From an uncultured Kangiella sp. (lineage in GTDB: Bacteria; Pseudomonadota; Gammaproteobacteria; Enterobacterales; Kangiellaceae): DNA of 64,000 nt. The notes beneath the pieces were generated by a model. It made no database searches, had not been told where the DNA came from, and was given only the letters and a program-made list of their open reading frames with translations. Below are positions 10,197-18,363 of the stretch, in pieces; the first letter of the stretch is position 1, and every line of letters begins with the position of its first letter. The position numbers and the translations under genes were made by a program. The stretch spans positions 798,090-862,089 of the forward strand of contig CANMKR010000001.1 in NCBI GenBank assembly GCA_947498625.1, given 5' to 3'.

Positions 10197-10216
10197 ATTC
10201 CCGCCTGAGCGGGAAT
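10197..10216. repeat. REP-like palindrome 1
   Basis: ATTCCCGC-CTGA-GCGGGAAT, an 8-bp perfect stem between two convergent genes. It resembles the common bacterial REP hairpins of type CCCGC-loop-GCGGG. It may also terminate either gene. Confidence 0.7.
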
Positions 10217-10247
10217 CACATTTAGTTGATTGCTAAATCTAAACAAG

Positions 10248-10267
10248 ATCTCCGCTTTCGCGGAGAT
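10248..10267. repeat. REP-like palindrome 2
   Basis: ATCTCCGC-TTTC-GCGGAGAT, an 8-bp perfect stem 31 bases after the first palindrome and with the same architecture. Paired REP-like hairpins in a convergent gap. Confidence 0.7.
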
Positions 10268-10281
10268 GACGCTAATCTAAA

Positions 10282-12159
10282 TTAAAGCTTAGACTCAACC
10301 CATTCGTTAATTTTAGTCTTAAGTACTGGCATTGGAAGTGAACCATCGATTAATACCTGGCGATGGAATTCGCGAATATCGAACTTATCGCCCAAGCGCT
10401 TCTCAGCATCAGCCCGCATATTGGATATTTCACGCTGACCAACTTTATAGGACACCGCTTGCCCAGGCCAAGCAATATAGCGCTCAACTTCAGACACTAC
10501 ATCAGTATCTGCCATAGATGAATTTTCCATCATATAGTCGATAGCTTTTTGACGTGACCATCCTTTGGCGTGTAAACCGGTATCTACCACAAGGCGCATA
10601 GCACGTAACATTTCATCACTTAAGCGGCCGTAATACTGCATTGGGTCGGTAAACATACCCATCTCTTTACCAATAGACTCTGCATAGAGTGCCCAGCCTT
10701 CGGAGAACACACTCAAACCACCAAAGCGGCGGAACATCGGTAAGCCTTCTACTTCTTGTTGAAGTGAGATTTGGAAATGGTGACCTGGCGCAGCTTCGTG
10801 GATGGATAAAGTTTCCATACCAAACTTAGGCTGACCTTTTAGATTAAAAGTATTGACGTAGAAAATGCCTGGGCGTGAACCGTCAGGTGTTCCTGACATA
10901 TAAGAGGCGCCTGCTGCAGATTCAGCACGGAATGCTTCTACGGCTCTTACTTCGTAATCAGACTTTGGTTGGATATCGAACATCGACGGCAAGAGTTTAT
11001 TAACCTTGTCTTGGAGATCGCGATAACCCTGCAGCAAATCTTCTTCATTGTCATAATAGAATTCTGGATTAGTCTGCACATATTTAAACCAGTCAGCCAA
11101 AGTGCCTTCAAACTCCACTTCTTTCATTACGCCTTCCATCTCACTGCGAATGCGCGCCACTTCATTTAACCCAAATTGATGGATTTGTTCTGCCGTTAAA
11201 TCGGTAGTGGTAAAGGTTTTTAACTGATAGTTATACCAAGCTTCACCATTAGGGTGTTCGCTTAAACCGAAAGTGGTGCGAGCTTTCGGTAAATAATCTT
11301 GCTCAACAAAACGATGCAATTCTTTATAAGTCGGAACCAACTTTTCACTAATGGCTAAACTGTAAGCTTCCGTTAGACGCTTCTTATCTTCCTCAGAAAA
11401 GTTTTCTGGAAAATTAGCGATCGGTTGATAGAAAACACTTTTGGTCACATCATCCACAATATGCGCTTTAAATTGCGGTAACACCTTTTCCATCAATGCT
11501 TGTGGTTGAGTGACGCCTTTTTCGATACCAAGTTGCATGTTTGTTTTAGCTTGTTGCATGATTGCAACGCCACCATCAATACGCTTAAGCCAATTATCAT
11601 AGTCTTCAACGGTTTTAAAAGGTTGGAAAGACTGTCCTGAACCTAATTGCGCAAAGAAGTTGGCAATGTTTGAAGATTGATTGATTGGAATTAGCTCACC
11701 AGGAAATTCTTCACCTTGTTTGCCTAACTCGGCGTTATAAAGATAAATGTCATAGCTTAAGCGGTCTTGACCTGAAAGTAGATTACGATCGATCTGCTTA
11801 ATTTTAGCTAACCATTCATCGCCAAACTGACGAGATTGTTCCTGAAACTCTGGCGATAGAAAGTTGGGTAACTTATCGTTGTAACCAGGGATCCCAATGG
11901 CGGTTGCTTGGATAGGATTTAGTTTTAAACCCGCTTGGAAATTCTCTTCAAATAATTGGTTCAGTTTTGCTGAGGCTTGCTCTGCGGTCATGCTTGGTTT
12001 GGCAGCAGCTTTTTGAGCGGCTTCTTGCTTGGCTGATTCTTGGGCTGATGTTTGGATCGTTGCTTGATCAGGAATGCTTCTTTCTTGCTCATTTGAGTTA
12101 TTACACCCGACTAAAGCCAATGACACAGCCAACGCGGTTAAGGTTAATTTAATTTTCAT
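10282..12159 (-). CDS. DUF885 lipoprotein, putative zinc peptidase (copy 1)
   Basis: A 625-residue DUF885 protein with a lipoprotein signal peptide (lipobox LVGC near residue 19), so probably anchored in the envelope. The family looks like a zinc metallopeptidase: HEAAPGHHFQIS carries the likely metal-binding histidines and EGWALYAES a downstream glutamate. ATG 12159 is preferred over the in-frame TTG three codons upstream; neither has a strong ribosome site. A second copy of the same architecture lies at 24238-26169, so the pair are paralogues. The first 60 mature residues are a low-complexity Q/A/S linker. Biochemical function is not established for the family. Confidence 0.9.
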   Translation of the reverse strand: MKIKLTLTALAVSLALVGCNNSNEQERSIPDQATIQTSAQESAKQEAAQKAAAKPSMTAEQASAKLNQLFEENFQAGLKLNPIQATAIGIPGYNDKLPNFLSPEFQEQSRQFGDEWLAKIKQIDRNLLSGQDRLSYDIYLYNAELGKQGEEFPGELIPINQSSNIANFFAQLGSGQSFQPFKTVEDYDNWLKRIDGGVAIMQQAKTNMQLGIEKGVTQPQALMEKVLPQFKAHIVDDVTKSVFYQPIANFPENFSEEDKKRLTEAYSLAISEKLVPTYKELHRFVEQDYLPKARTTFGLSEHPNGEAWYNYQLKTFTTTDLTAEQIHQFGLNEVARIRSEMEGVMKEVEFEGTLADWFKYVQTNPEFYYDNEEDLLQGYRDLQDKVNKLLPSMFDIQPKSDYEVRAVEAFRAESAAGASYMSGTPDGSRPGIFYVNTFNLKGQPKFGMETLSIHEAAPGHHFQISLQQEVEGLPMFRRFGGLSVFSEGWALYAESIGKEMGMFTDPMQYYGRLSDEMLRAMRLVVDTGLHAKGWSRQKAIDYMMENSSMADTDVVSEVERYIAWPGQAVSYKVGQREISNMRADAEKRLGDKFDIREFHRQVLIDGSLPMPVLKTKINEWVESKL

Positions 12160-12202
12160 AGTAATCAATCAGTTAATAATGAATAAGCAGTTAGACTAGC
12201 AT

Positions 12203-12227
12203 AAAAAAAGCGCTAAAAGAGCGCTTT
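12203..12227 (-). terminator. Minus-strand terminator-like hairpin upstream of DUF885 copy 1
   Basis: On the minus strand AAAGCGCT-CTTTT-AGCGCTTT runs into further T residues. It lies 44 bases upstream of the DUF885 start and not after any gene, so it may be an attenuator in that gene's leader or the end of a small RNA. Confidence 0.55.
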
Positions 12228-12264
12228 GAAACAGATATTTACAGTAAATTTTGCGAAGAAATAC

Positions 12265-12281
12265 AATTGGTATGACCACTT
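12265..12281. promoter_or_regulatory. FadR-like 17-bp operator, DUF885/DUF4442 intergenic
   Basis: AATTGGTATGACCACTT matches the GntR/FadR-type pattern AANTGGTNNGACCANTT. It lies 57 bases before the DUF4442 start and about 105 before the DUF885 start, which are divergent. It differs at two positions from the box at 26871. Confidence 0.5.
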
Positions 12282-12334
12282 TACAGGGATGCTCTGAAAA
12301 GGTAATCTAAATCCAATCCACATTACCTGTAAAG
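12279..12334 (+). promoter_or_regulatory. Two competing hairpins in the DUF4442 leader
   Basis: CTTTACAGG (12279-12287) can pair with CCTGTAAAG (12326-12334), and AGGTAAT (12300-12306) with ATTACCT (12322-12328). The two right arms overlap, so the stems exclude each other, and both end just before ATG 12339. This could modulate translation; it is inference only. Confidence 0.35.
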
Positions 12335-12338
12335 ATAG

Positions 12339-12830
12339 ATGACTAAGCCTAATCGACTCGTTCGCGCCATTGCCAAAACTAAAAAGTTACCTAAGTTTCT
12401 GCAAAGACCAGCATTGAATTATGCTTTAAGAAAGACGGTCAAATTAGTCGGCACTGCAAAGGTAGACGCCATTAAACTAACCGCTGAAGAATCTATTTTT
12501 AAAATTGAGAACCGCACTAAAGTGCAAAACCATATAGGTTCAGTACATGCCGCAGCCATGGCGTTATTGGCGGAAACAGCCACAGGCATGGTGGTTGGGA
12601 TGCATGTGCCAGATGATAAAATTCCTGTGATAAAAAGCATGAATATTAATTACGTAAAAAGAGCAGTTGGTGCTTTAACGGCAAAAGCGCATCTAACTCA
12701 AGAGCAAGTTGATGCGATTTTAACTACCGAAAAAGGCGAGGTCACGGTAGCAGTGACAGTTACTGACGAAGAAGGTAAAGAGCCCATTGAGGCGGAGATG
12801 ATTTGGGCTTGGGTTCCTAAACGTCGTTAA
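12339..12830 (+). CDS. DUF4442 hotdog-fold protein (thioesterase-like)
   Basis: A 163-residue single-domain protein of the DUF4442 group, related by fold to PaaI/YiiD acyl-CoA thioesterases. The segment VQNHIGSVHAAAMALLAETATGMVV resembles the hotdog central helix with HxGxxHAxA/E-type active-site residues. It stands alone, divergent from the DUF885 gene. A FadR-like box in its promoter hints at a link to fatty-acid state, but the substrate is unknown. Confidence 0.8.
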   Translation: MTKPNRLVRAIAKTKKLPKFLQRPALNYALRKTVKLVGTAKVDAIKLTAEESIFKIENRTKVQNHIGSVHAAAMALLAETATGMVVGMHVPDDKIPVIKSMNINYVKRAVGALTAKAHLTQEQVDAILTTEKGEVTVAVTVTDEEGKEPIEAEMIWAWVPKRR

Positions 12831-12899
12831 CGCTCGCAACAGCGGAAAATTGGGAGCGCAGCGAGTAATTTTTCCGACTGCTTGCGCTTGTTATACGTG
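12828..12899. repeat. Imperfect inverted repeat, attC-like
   Basis: Immediately after the DUF4442 stop, AAC..CGCAACAGCGGAAAATT can pair with AATTTTTCCG..CTGCTTGCG..GTT with short bulges, and it ends in GTTATAC. The folded, bulged architecture of about 70 nt and its place behind a same-strand gene recall integron attC sites, but the core GTTATAC deviates from GTTRRRY. It could equally be a gene-end hairpin. Confidence 0.35.
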
Positions 12900-12924
12900 A
12901 CCAGCTCTAGAATTTACAAAAATG

Positions 12925-14643
12925 TCATGATAATTCTTGATAATGAATATTTAGGAATCTCTTGTCTTTTGTAAATGTTGCGCGAACGTGATTGCTCATC
13001 TTCAGCTTCAATATTAGCAAATCCTCTGGCGACAACATATCCTTGTTTAAGGTTAATATATATTGCTTATTGGCTAGGCTTCCTAGTGTAGAGTTGATGT
13101 AATCAAGATTCTTTATGAGGGTGTCTCGATCAACTTCGAATATATTGTCATGAATGAGTAGACCGGGATTTCGGTCTTCAGTACTCGGTGATGTCAAAAG
13201 TGCATAGTCATAAAAAAACACCTTTTCTCTATCGATACTGTGACTTCCATCATCATAAATTCTCAAGTCAAATTTTACGATCTCTTTATTATCTTTAACC
13301 TCAACATCAAACGAGCATTGTTGATTGCCGTATACATATTCATGCATTTCTAAAATTAAAGACTCTATAGATTCGACTGAATCTTTAGCCTCAATAACAT
13401 ATGAGTCTAGCAGATGAATTTGGTTTTTTCTCTCAATATCTTTGTCTTTTCTTTCCTTTTCGTGATTGCTGAATGCTTCTAGGAAAGAGTTCAAAGACGA
13501 GTAGTCTTCCATTTTTTTCTGGTGAATGGCGATTGTTTTCTTTAGGCTCTTTAAAAGTCCTTCTTGGTCTAAGAGTGATACTTTTTCTTTGTAGCGATTA
13601 TCTAGCGCCTTCAGTTCTTCGTCTAACGCGCTAATTTCTTTGGTGACATTTTCTTTTCTTTCATTTATTAGTGAACGTTGGAAATCGTCAATTTTCTTTT
13701 TGAATGCACTAACTTCTGACAACTCTTTTTTTATCAGGTCGCCTAGTCCATCCCTAAATTGGTTGTATAGATCCGCAACCTCATCTTCATCTATGTAGTT
13801 ATCGCCTTTGAATAGCTGTATTTTTGAAATTTCGGATTTTAGAACTTCTTGACGCGCACGTTTATTTTCAATTTCGTCTTCAAGTACGATAATTTCAGAT
13901 TTTACTATGTCGTAGCCTTCTGTATTCTCAAGTTTATCAATATCCTTTTGAGTCTTTTCGACTTGATTTTTTAAATCATTTAGGTCTGCTTTTGCCTCTG
14001 AAATATTTTTGCCGGTTAATGCCTCAATGTTTTCCTTTACTTTGGATTTGGCGGCTCTTATCTTTTCTAAATCTCTATTTAGTTTATTTGCTTGATTATA
14101 GGGAGCTGGATTAATCCCTAGTAAGTAAAGGTGCGGCTCATAGTCTGGCGGTATGCGTTTGTCTGTATCAAAGCACTTGATGATAGATTTAAATTCTGAT
14201 TTTTCGTCTCTAATTAGGGGTCCAAGAATAGATCGAAATGATGGCGATTCATTTGTGCTAATTGATCCGAAAGTTAAAGATGTCAAATACTCCAAAACCT
14301 GACTTTTAGTTGCTACTGGTTTGAGCTTACCGTTGACATAAAGTTGAGGAAAATCTTCTTTGAATACATTCCTACGAATAGTAACTTTCTTATCGTCAAT
14401 CTCGAAATCTAAGCAAATCTCGAAATTTTCAGGTAAATCATTTTTTGGTATCTTCGATACCCGGCTTTTACCGTGATCTTTAAGAAGTGCATAGTTGATA
14501 AATTCAATGCAGAGAGACTTTCCGACTCCGTTAGTTTTAACGGATTTGTCAGTTGTCTCTCCAAGTATAAGATTGAACCCATTGAAAAAATCAATGGGTT
14601 CAAAAAGGCTTGGTTCGCTGTATAGTCTTTTAATCGTTAGCAT
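12925..14643 (-). CDS. DUF2326-type ABC ATPase of an ABC-three-component system
   Basis: A 572-residue SMC/RecN-like ATPase. The P-loop is TNGVGKSLCIEF with lysine where the first glycine is usual, and the likely Walker B is GLLIHDNIFE. Between them (about 190-420) lies a long lysine/glutamate-rich coiled coil. This matches the DUF2326 family that supplies the ATPase of ABC-3C conflict systems. The start overlaps the small middle gene by 14 bases. It is the last gene of a three-gene minus-strand operon and ends near the attC-like repeat. Role in phage defence is inferred from the family. Confidence 0.82.
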   Translation of the reverse strand: MLTIKRLYSEPSLFEPIDFFNGFNLILGETTDKSVKTNGVGKSLCIEFINYALLKDHGKSRVSKIPKNDLPENFEICLDFEIDDKKVTIRRNVFKEDFPQLYVNGKLKPVATKSQVLEYLTSLTFGSISTNESPSFRSILGPLIRDEKSEFKSIIKCFDTDKRIPPDYEPHLYLLGINPAPYNQANKLNRDLEKIRAAKSKVKENIEALTGKNISEAKADLNDLKNQVEKTQKDIDKLENTEGYDIVKSEIIVLEDEIENKRARQEVLKSEISKIQLFKGDNYIDEDEVADLYNQFRDGLGDLIKKELSEVSAFKKKIDDFQRSLINERKENVTKEISALDEELKALDNRYKEKVSLLDQEGLLKSLKKTIAIHQKKMEDYSSLNSFLEAFSNHEKERKDKDIERKNQIHLLDSYVIEAKDSVESIESLILEMHEYVYGNQQCSFDVEVKDNKEIVKFDLRIYDDGSHSIDREKVFFYDYALLTSPSTEDRNPGLLIHDNIFEVDRDTLIKNLDYINSTLGSLANKQYILTLNKDMLSPEDLLILKLKMSNHVRATFTKDKRFLNIHYQELS

Positions 14644-14872
14644 TTGATATTATATACGGTTCGTCGAATTCGATAATGTCCAGCGCATACAGAAATAAAA
14701 TTCCGTAATAAAGGCTTTTAGCTCCAATTTTGTTGCTTTTTCTAAGAGACCGAGCAGCATCAAAAATGCTAATCATTCGACTTTCAGAGGCATTAAGCAG
14801 TTTCAAAATTTCTGCGCCAATGACAGGAGCCGACTTTTCTAAATTTTCATTTTTTGAAACTAAGTTAGCCAT
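14630..14872 (-). CDS. ABC-3C middle component (small winged-helix-like protein)
   Basis: An 80-residue protein lying between and overlapping both partners (14 bases with the ATPase, 8 with the upstream gene). Size and position match the small middle component of ABC-three-component systems, which usually has a helix-rich winged-helix-like fold. The sequence has SLRKSNKIGAKSLYYGILFLYALDIIEFD, plausible for recognition helix plus wing, but no catalytic motif. Identity rests mostly on context. Confidence 0.68.
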   Translation of the reverse strand: MANLVSKNENLEKSAPVIGAEILKLLNASESRMISIFDAARSLRKSNKIGAKSLYYGILFLYALDIIEFDEPYIISNAND

Positions 14873-15830
14873 TATTCACCTTCCTGTTAGGAAAGACATT
14901 GCATTTTATAAGTTGATCCACAATGTAGAATTCAGCTGCACATGCATCAAATGAGAACCCAAGATTCGATAGGTGGTTTTTAAACGATTCCACTAACTCA
15001 TCTAAAGCAGCTTTTGGATCATCATCACATTTGGTTAAAATGTCGTCACTATAGCCTTTTAAATATGTTCCCGCACGGCGTAGTGCTTGTGATCCTATGT
15101 CACTTTCTTCGTTTATGGCGTCAAGTACCTTTCCGTATTCAATATATAGATCGTAGTATCTGTTGGTTAAATATGTAGCGTGATCAGCGAAACGTTTATG
15201 TATTTTGTTGTCAGGATCGGGGTCTTCAATAAAACCGTTTCCTGCATCCGGGTGTTTTTCGTTACTTAGCATTTCAATCATTGCCAAAATGGTATTGACT
15301 TCGTTTGGCAAGGTTGAGTCAGGCTGATCTTGTAACTCCTTTATCAAAAAGTCACGGATAGCTTTTATTTTTTCAATGTCAGTGAGATATTTAATATCCT
15401 TCAGGACATCATTTACATCCCAAATATCATTTTCAGTGTCGATTGAAAACTGATCATTGCCTATTTTCTTGTCTTTGTGTTTGCTCTTTTTGGCAATGTT
15501 TAAAATAATCAAGCGATCGTACTTTTCGAACAACTTATGTTCTATAAATTTAGTCACGGTCGTTGTTGTTTTCTTTAACGACGAGGTTGACGTTACCTGA
15601 ACAGAAATTTTGTTGTTTAGGTCTCTAAGGTCTATGGCTGCAGCATTTGGGTCAAACTGGTTTGCGTTCTTTAAGCGGTAGCCATAAACAAGATTCAATA
15701 ATTGTTCGTAGAAGTCTTCCGAAAAATTATTTACATCTGTTAGGTTCAACTTGTTACTTGCTTCAACCAAAGGCGGAATACGCGTAAGCAGAGTGATGAT
15801 AGTTGTTATGTATTCCTGCTTCTTGGTCAT
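14865..15830 (-). CDS. ABC-3C effector-type protein with SMEK-like nuclease domain
   Basis: A 321-residue protein. Residues about 1-165 resemble the SMEK-type N-terminal domain: a helical start, then AIDLRDLNNKISVQVTS, which has the layout of a restriction-endonuclease fold (D followed by QxT), and a strand RLIILNI. The remainder (about 200-315) is helical and resembles the C-terminal domain that couples such proteins to DUF2326 ATPases. It is first in the operon, so probably the effector. Whether the nuclease-like core is active is uncertain, since the usual lysine is T in QVT. Confidence 0.65.
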   Translation of the reverse strand: MTKKQEYITTIITLLTRIPPLVEASNKLNLTDVNNFSEDFYEQLLNLVYGYRLKNANQFDPNAAAIDLRDLNNKISVQVTSTSSLKKTTTTVTKFIEHKLFEKYDRLIILNIAKKSKHKDKKIGNDQFSIDTENDIWDVNDVLKDIKYLTDIEKIKAIRDFLIKELQDQPDSTLPNEVNTILAMIEMLSNEKHPDAGNGFIEDPDPDNKIHKRFADHATYLTNRYYDLYIEYGKVLDAINEESDIGSQALRRAGTYLKGYSDDILTKCDDDPKAALDELVESFKNHLSNLGFSFDACAAEFYIVDQLIKCNVFPNRKVNNG

Positions 15831-16305
15831 TATTTGGTCCGTTTTGCCCTTCAGCCTTACTTCTTGCAGCGGTGTTAATGATAGTGGAACCAGAACTTTT
15901 TATCGTCCATGATCCTGACAAATCAATTCATAATCTTTGAAAAGCTACCTCTTCCGCCACTCTCAGGAATACTAGGGACAGTTTACCTAGTTAGATCCGA
16001 TCGTGGTCGAAGGCACACATAATTGCCCGTATAACATTTTATTATATGAATTCGATTGTAACAGTCTAATTTATAAGAACAAATTTTACGAGTACCACTT
16101 TTATAGATATTTCTGGGATTAGCGGACCCTGAAGTTGGTATATCTAGTATATTTCCGATGTTTTTGACATTAAAAAGGGCAATCACTCATACCTATTACT
16201 AAATATCGATATTTAGTTTAGTAAGCGGTTAGGCTTAATAAGTAAAGCTTGCAGTTTGGTTATATATAAAGTTATTAATGCTGTGGTTTGAGGCTTACTC
16301 TCAAC
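15831..16305. other. Gene-poor 475-bp region upstream of the ABC-3C operon
   Basis: No convincing gene is seen on either strand. It must hold the ABC-3C promoter at its left end. It contains GGGACAGTTTAC (about 15975), a string often seen near transposase remnants, a short CGTATAACA (16028-16036) that is the inverse of TGTTATACG at 12890-12898, and a perfect 20-bp palindrome at 16198-16217. It may be scar tissue from the island's insertion. Confidence 0.5.
16198..16217. repeat. Perfect 20-bp palindrome
   Basis: ACTAAATATCGATATTTAGT reads the same on both strands; TTTAGTAA right of it repeats the outer arm again. Candidate operator or attachment-type site upstream of the ABC-3C island; no gene depends on it clearly. 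Confidence 0.6.
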
Positions 16306-16929
16306 CTAGGAAATCAGGTTATCAATAAATTGATTTAGGCCTTTTACGTTCTTGGCTTTTAATTTTTCGGCCGCTAATTGAATATCTTCTTTGGTTTTAT
16401 CTTTTGATAATTTATAGCGCCCAATCATTTCGGTAACTTCAATTTTAAAGCCGGTGATATGGTGGATGAGGCGGGCGGTTTTTTCTTCGCTGCGCTGTAT
16501 CTGATAATTAGGTTGATCGGATGGACTATCTTGTTCAAATTGCTCGGCCATCATTTCGAGTATTCGATAAAGCTGATCGGGTTCTTTGGTGGTTTGGCAA
16601 TGCCCCTTGATATGCACCGATAAACTATTCCAAGTAGGCAGTTGTTTGCTGGCATAATCGTTAGGCGAGATATAACAGTTTGGGCCGTGGAAAATAACGG
16701 TGACTTTGCTGTTACTTAAAAGGTCGCCATGAGGATTATTGCCCGCCAGATGACCATGAAGGTAGATTTTACTCGCCGATTGTTCAAGTACCAGCGGCGC
16801 TTGAGTGACTTCAATTTCATCATTATGACTAGAAATTACGGTGGCGAAAGGAAACTGCTGAATGAGTGGTAGCAGTTTATCTAGGTTATTTTCAAGGTGG
16901 ATTGACGGCGGGTAAGTTTGATTTGGCAT
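16306..16929 (-). CDS. PaiB-family FMN-binding protein
   Basis: A 207-residue protein of the PaiB/flavin-reductase-like split-barrel family, annotated as FMN-binding negative transcriptional regulator after Bacillus PaiB. Visible family features are the N-terminal FATVISSHN strand, APLVL, HGHLAGNNPHG and the AVxF-like strand VTVIFHGPNCYISPNDY with a YxSPxxY pattern. It stands alone between the accessory island and prfB. The regulatory role is by family name only; it may simply be a flavin-dependent enzyme. Confidence 0.85.
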   Translation of the reverse strand: MPNQTYPPSIHLENNLDKLLPLIQQFPFATVISSHNDEIEVTQAPLVLEQSASKIYLHGHLAGNNPHGDLLSNSKVTVIFHGPNCYISPNDYASKQLPTWNSLSVHIKGHCQTTKEPDQLYRILEMMAEQFEQDSPSDQPNYQIQRSEEKTARLIHHITGFKIEVTEMIGRYKLSKDKTKEDIQLAAEKLKAKNVKGLNQFIDNLIS

Positions 16930-17070
16930 AAAGTTTGCTATTTTATTGAATTTAGTGACTTTCCAAGCAGAATTTGGCTAGGCACCTTTCACTATATCCG
17001 ATAAAATACACGACTTTTATGGCATTGACTATAGTAGCTCTGCCGGCGGTAATATAGAAGAATCATAACA

Positions 17071-18169
17071 ATGTTAGAAGTAAATCCTATTCGAGAACAC
17101 TTAAAAGGTATGGCTGAGCGTTTGATAACGCTGAGGGGGTACCTTTGACTTCGATATTAAGCAAGAACGTTTAGAAGAAGTTTCCCGCGAATTAGAGCAG
17201 CCTGATGTATGGAATGATCAGGAGCGAGCTCAAGCATTAGGCCAAGAACGCGCTAAATTAGAAGAGGTTGTCGAAACCATTCTTAAGCTAGAAGAAGGTA
17301 TCGCGGATAATCAAGATTTATTGGAAATGTCAGTTGAAGAAAACGATGCTGATTCGGTAGAGATGATTGAAGAAGAAGCCGGTGACTTCGAGAAGAGACT
17401 AGCCAAGCTAGAGTTTCGTCGTATGTTCTCTGGTGAGATGGACGAGAACAATTGTTACCTTGATATTCAGTCAGGCTCTGGTGGTACCGAAGCGCAAGAT
17501 TGGGCCAGTATGATTTTCCGTATGTATTTGCGCTGGGCTGAAAGTCGCGGTTTTAAAGTTGAGATTACTGAAGAGTCAGCAGGCGAGGTGGCTGGTCTTA
17601 AAAATGCGACCATTAAAGTTTCCGGTGAATATGCATATGGTTGGATGCGAACTGAGACTGGCGTTCATCGTTTAGTGCGTAAATCGCCTTTTGATTCAAA
17701 CAGTAAACGTCATACTTCATTTGCCTCAGTTTTTGTTTATCCAGAAGTGGATGATGATATTGATATTGAGATTAACCCTGCGGATTTAAGAACTGATACT
17801 TTTAGGGCTTCGGGCGCAGGTGGGCAGCACGTCAATAAAACCGATTCAGCTATACGCATTACTCACATTCCAACCAATACGGTAGTGCAATGTCAGAATG
17901 ACCGTTCGCAGCATAAAAATCGGGCTGAAGCGATGAAGATGTTAAAAGCTAAGTTGTACGAATTAGAGATTCAAAAACAACAGGCTGAACAACAAGCGAT
18001 GGAAGATGGTAAGTCGGACATTGGTTGGGGCAGTCAGATCCGATCTTATGTATTGGATCAATCAAGAATTAAAGATTTACGAACAGGTCATGAGTCGAGT
18101 AATACTCAAGCGGTATTAGACGGTGACTTGGATAGCTTTATAGAGGCCAGCCTTAAAGCCGGTGTTTAA
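17071..18169 (+). CDS. prfB: Peptide chain release factor 2 with programmed +1 frameshift
   Basis: Encodes RF2, which releases the peptide at UGA and UAA codons. The reading frame is interrupted: codons 1-25 from ATG 17071 end at an in-frame TGA (17146-17148), and the rest reads in the +1 frame from GAC 17147. The joined protein is 365 residues, the same as E. coli RF2. Seen: the SPF codon-recognition tripeptide (KSPFDSN), GGQ at residues 250-252 and alanine at 246. Because it recognises UGA itself, low RF2 favours frameshifting and autoregulates synthesis. lysS lies downstream as in E. coli, though here 194 bases away behind a hairpin element. Confidence 0.97.
17134..17149 (+). promoter_or_regulatory. 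prfB programmed frameshift site
   Basis: AGGGGG (17134-17139) is the internal Shine-Dalgarno, three bases before CTT (17143-17145) and the TGA stop followed by C. CTTTGAC is the canonical slippery sequence; the ribosome shifts +1 from CTT and continues at GAC. Confidence 0.97.
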
Positions 18170-18195
18170 CATAAGCTATTGCGCTTGCAAGTGCT

Positions 18196-18278
18196 GCGTT
18201 ATACATGAATTCTAAATGCTCAATTACCTTATAGGTAATCTCCGCGTTATAATTCATGAAAGTCTTGCCTTTGCTGCG
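18196..18278. repeat. Nested hairpin element 1 (prfB-lysS gap)
   Basis: Three nested inverted repeats: outer GCGTTAT/ATAACGC, middle CATGAATT (18204-18211)/AATTCATG (18251-18258), inner ATTACCT-TAT-AGGTAAT (18223-18239). The middle right arm is followed directly by AAAGTCTTGC (18259-18268). Shares borders GTTATA and AAAGTCTTGC with the element at 19891-19960 although the stem sequences differ. Confidence 0.7.
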
Positions 18279-18363
18279 CTCATAACGCTTAGATATTGGT
18301 ACAAATTTAGAGAGATAATTTAAAAACTATCATCATAATGATGAAAGAGGTGAAACAAAAAAC

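Noticed and set aside
15970-15985. Insertion-sequence remnant at GGGACAGTTTAC
   Set aside because: No terminal repeats or transposase fragment could be read; kept only as a remark.
15983-16186. 67-residue minus-strand frame upstream of the ABC-3C operon
   Set aside because: No ribosome site, no recognisable domain, odd composition; lies in a scar-like region and is probably chance.
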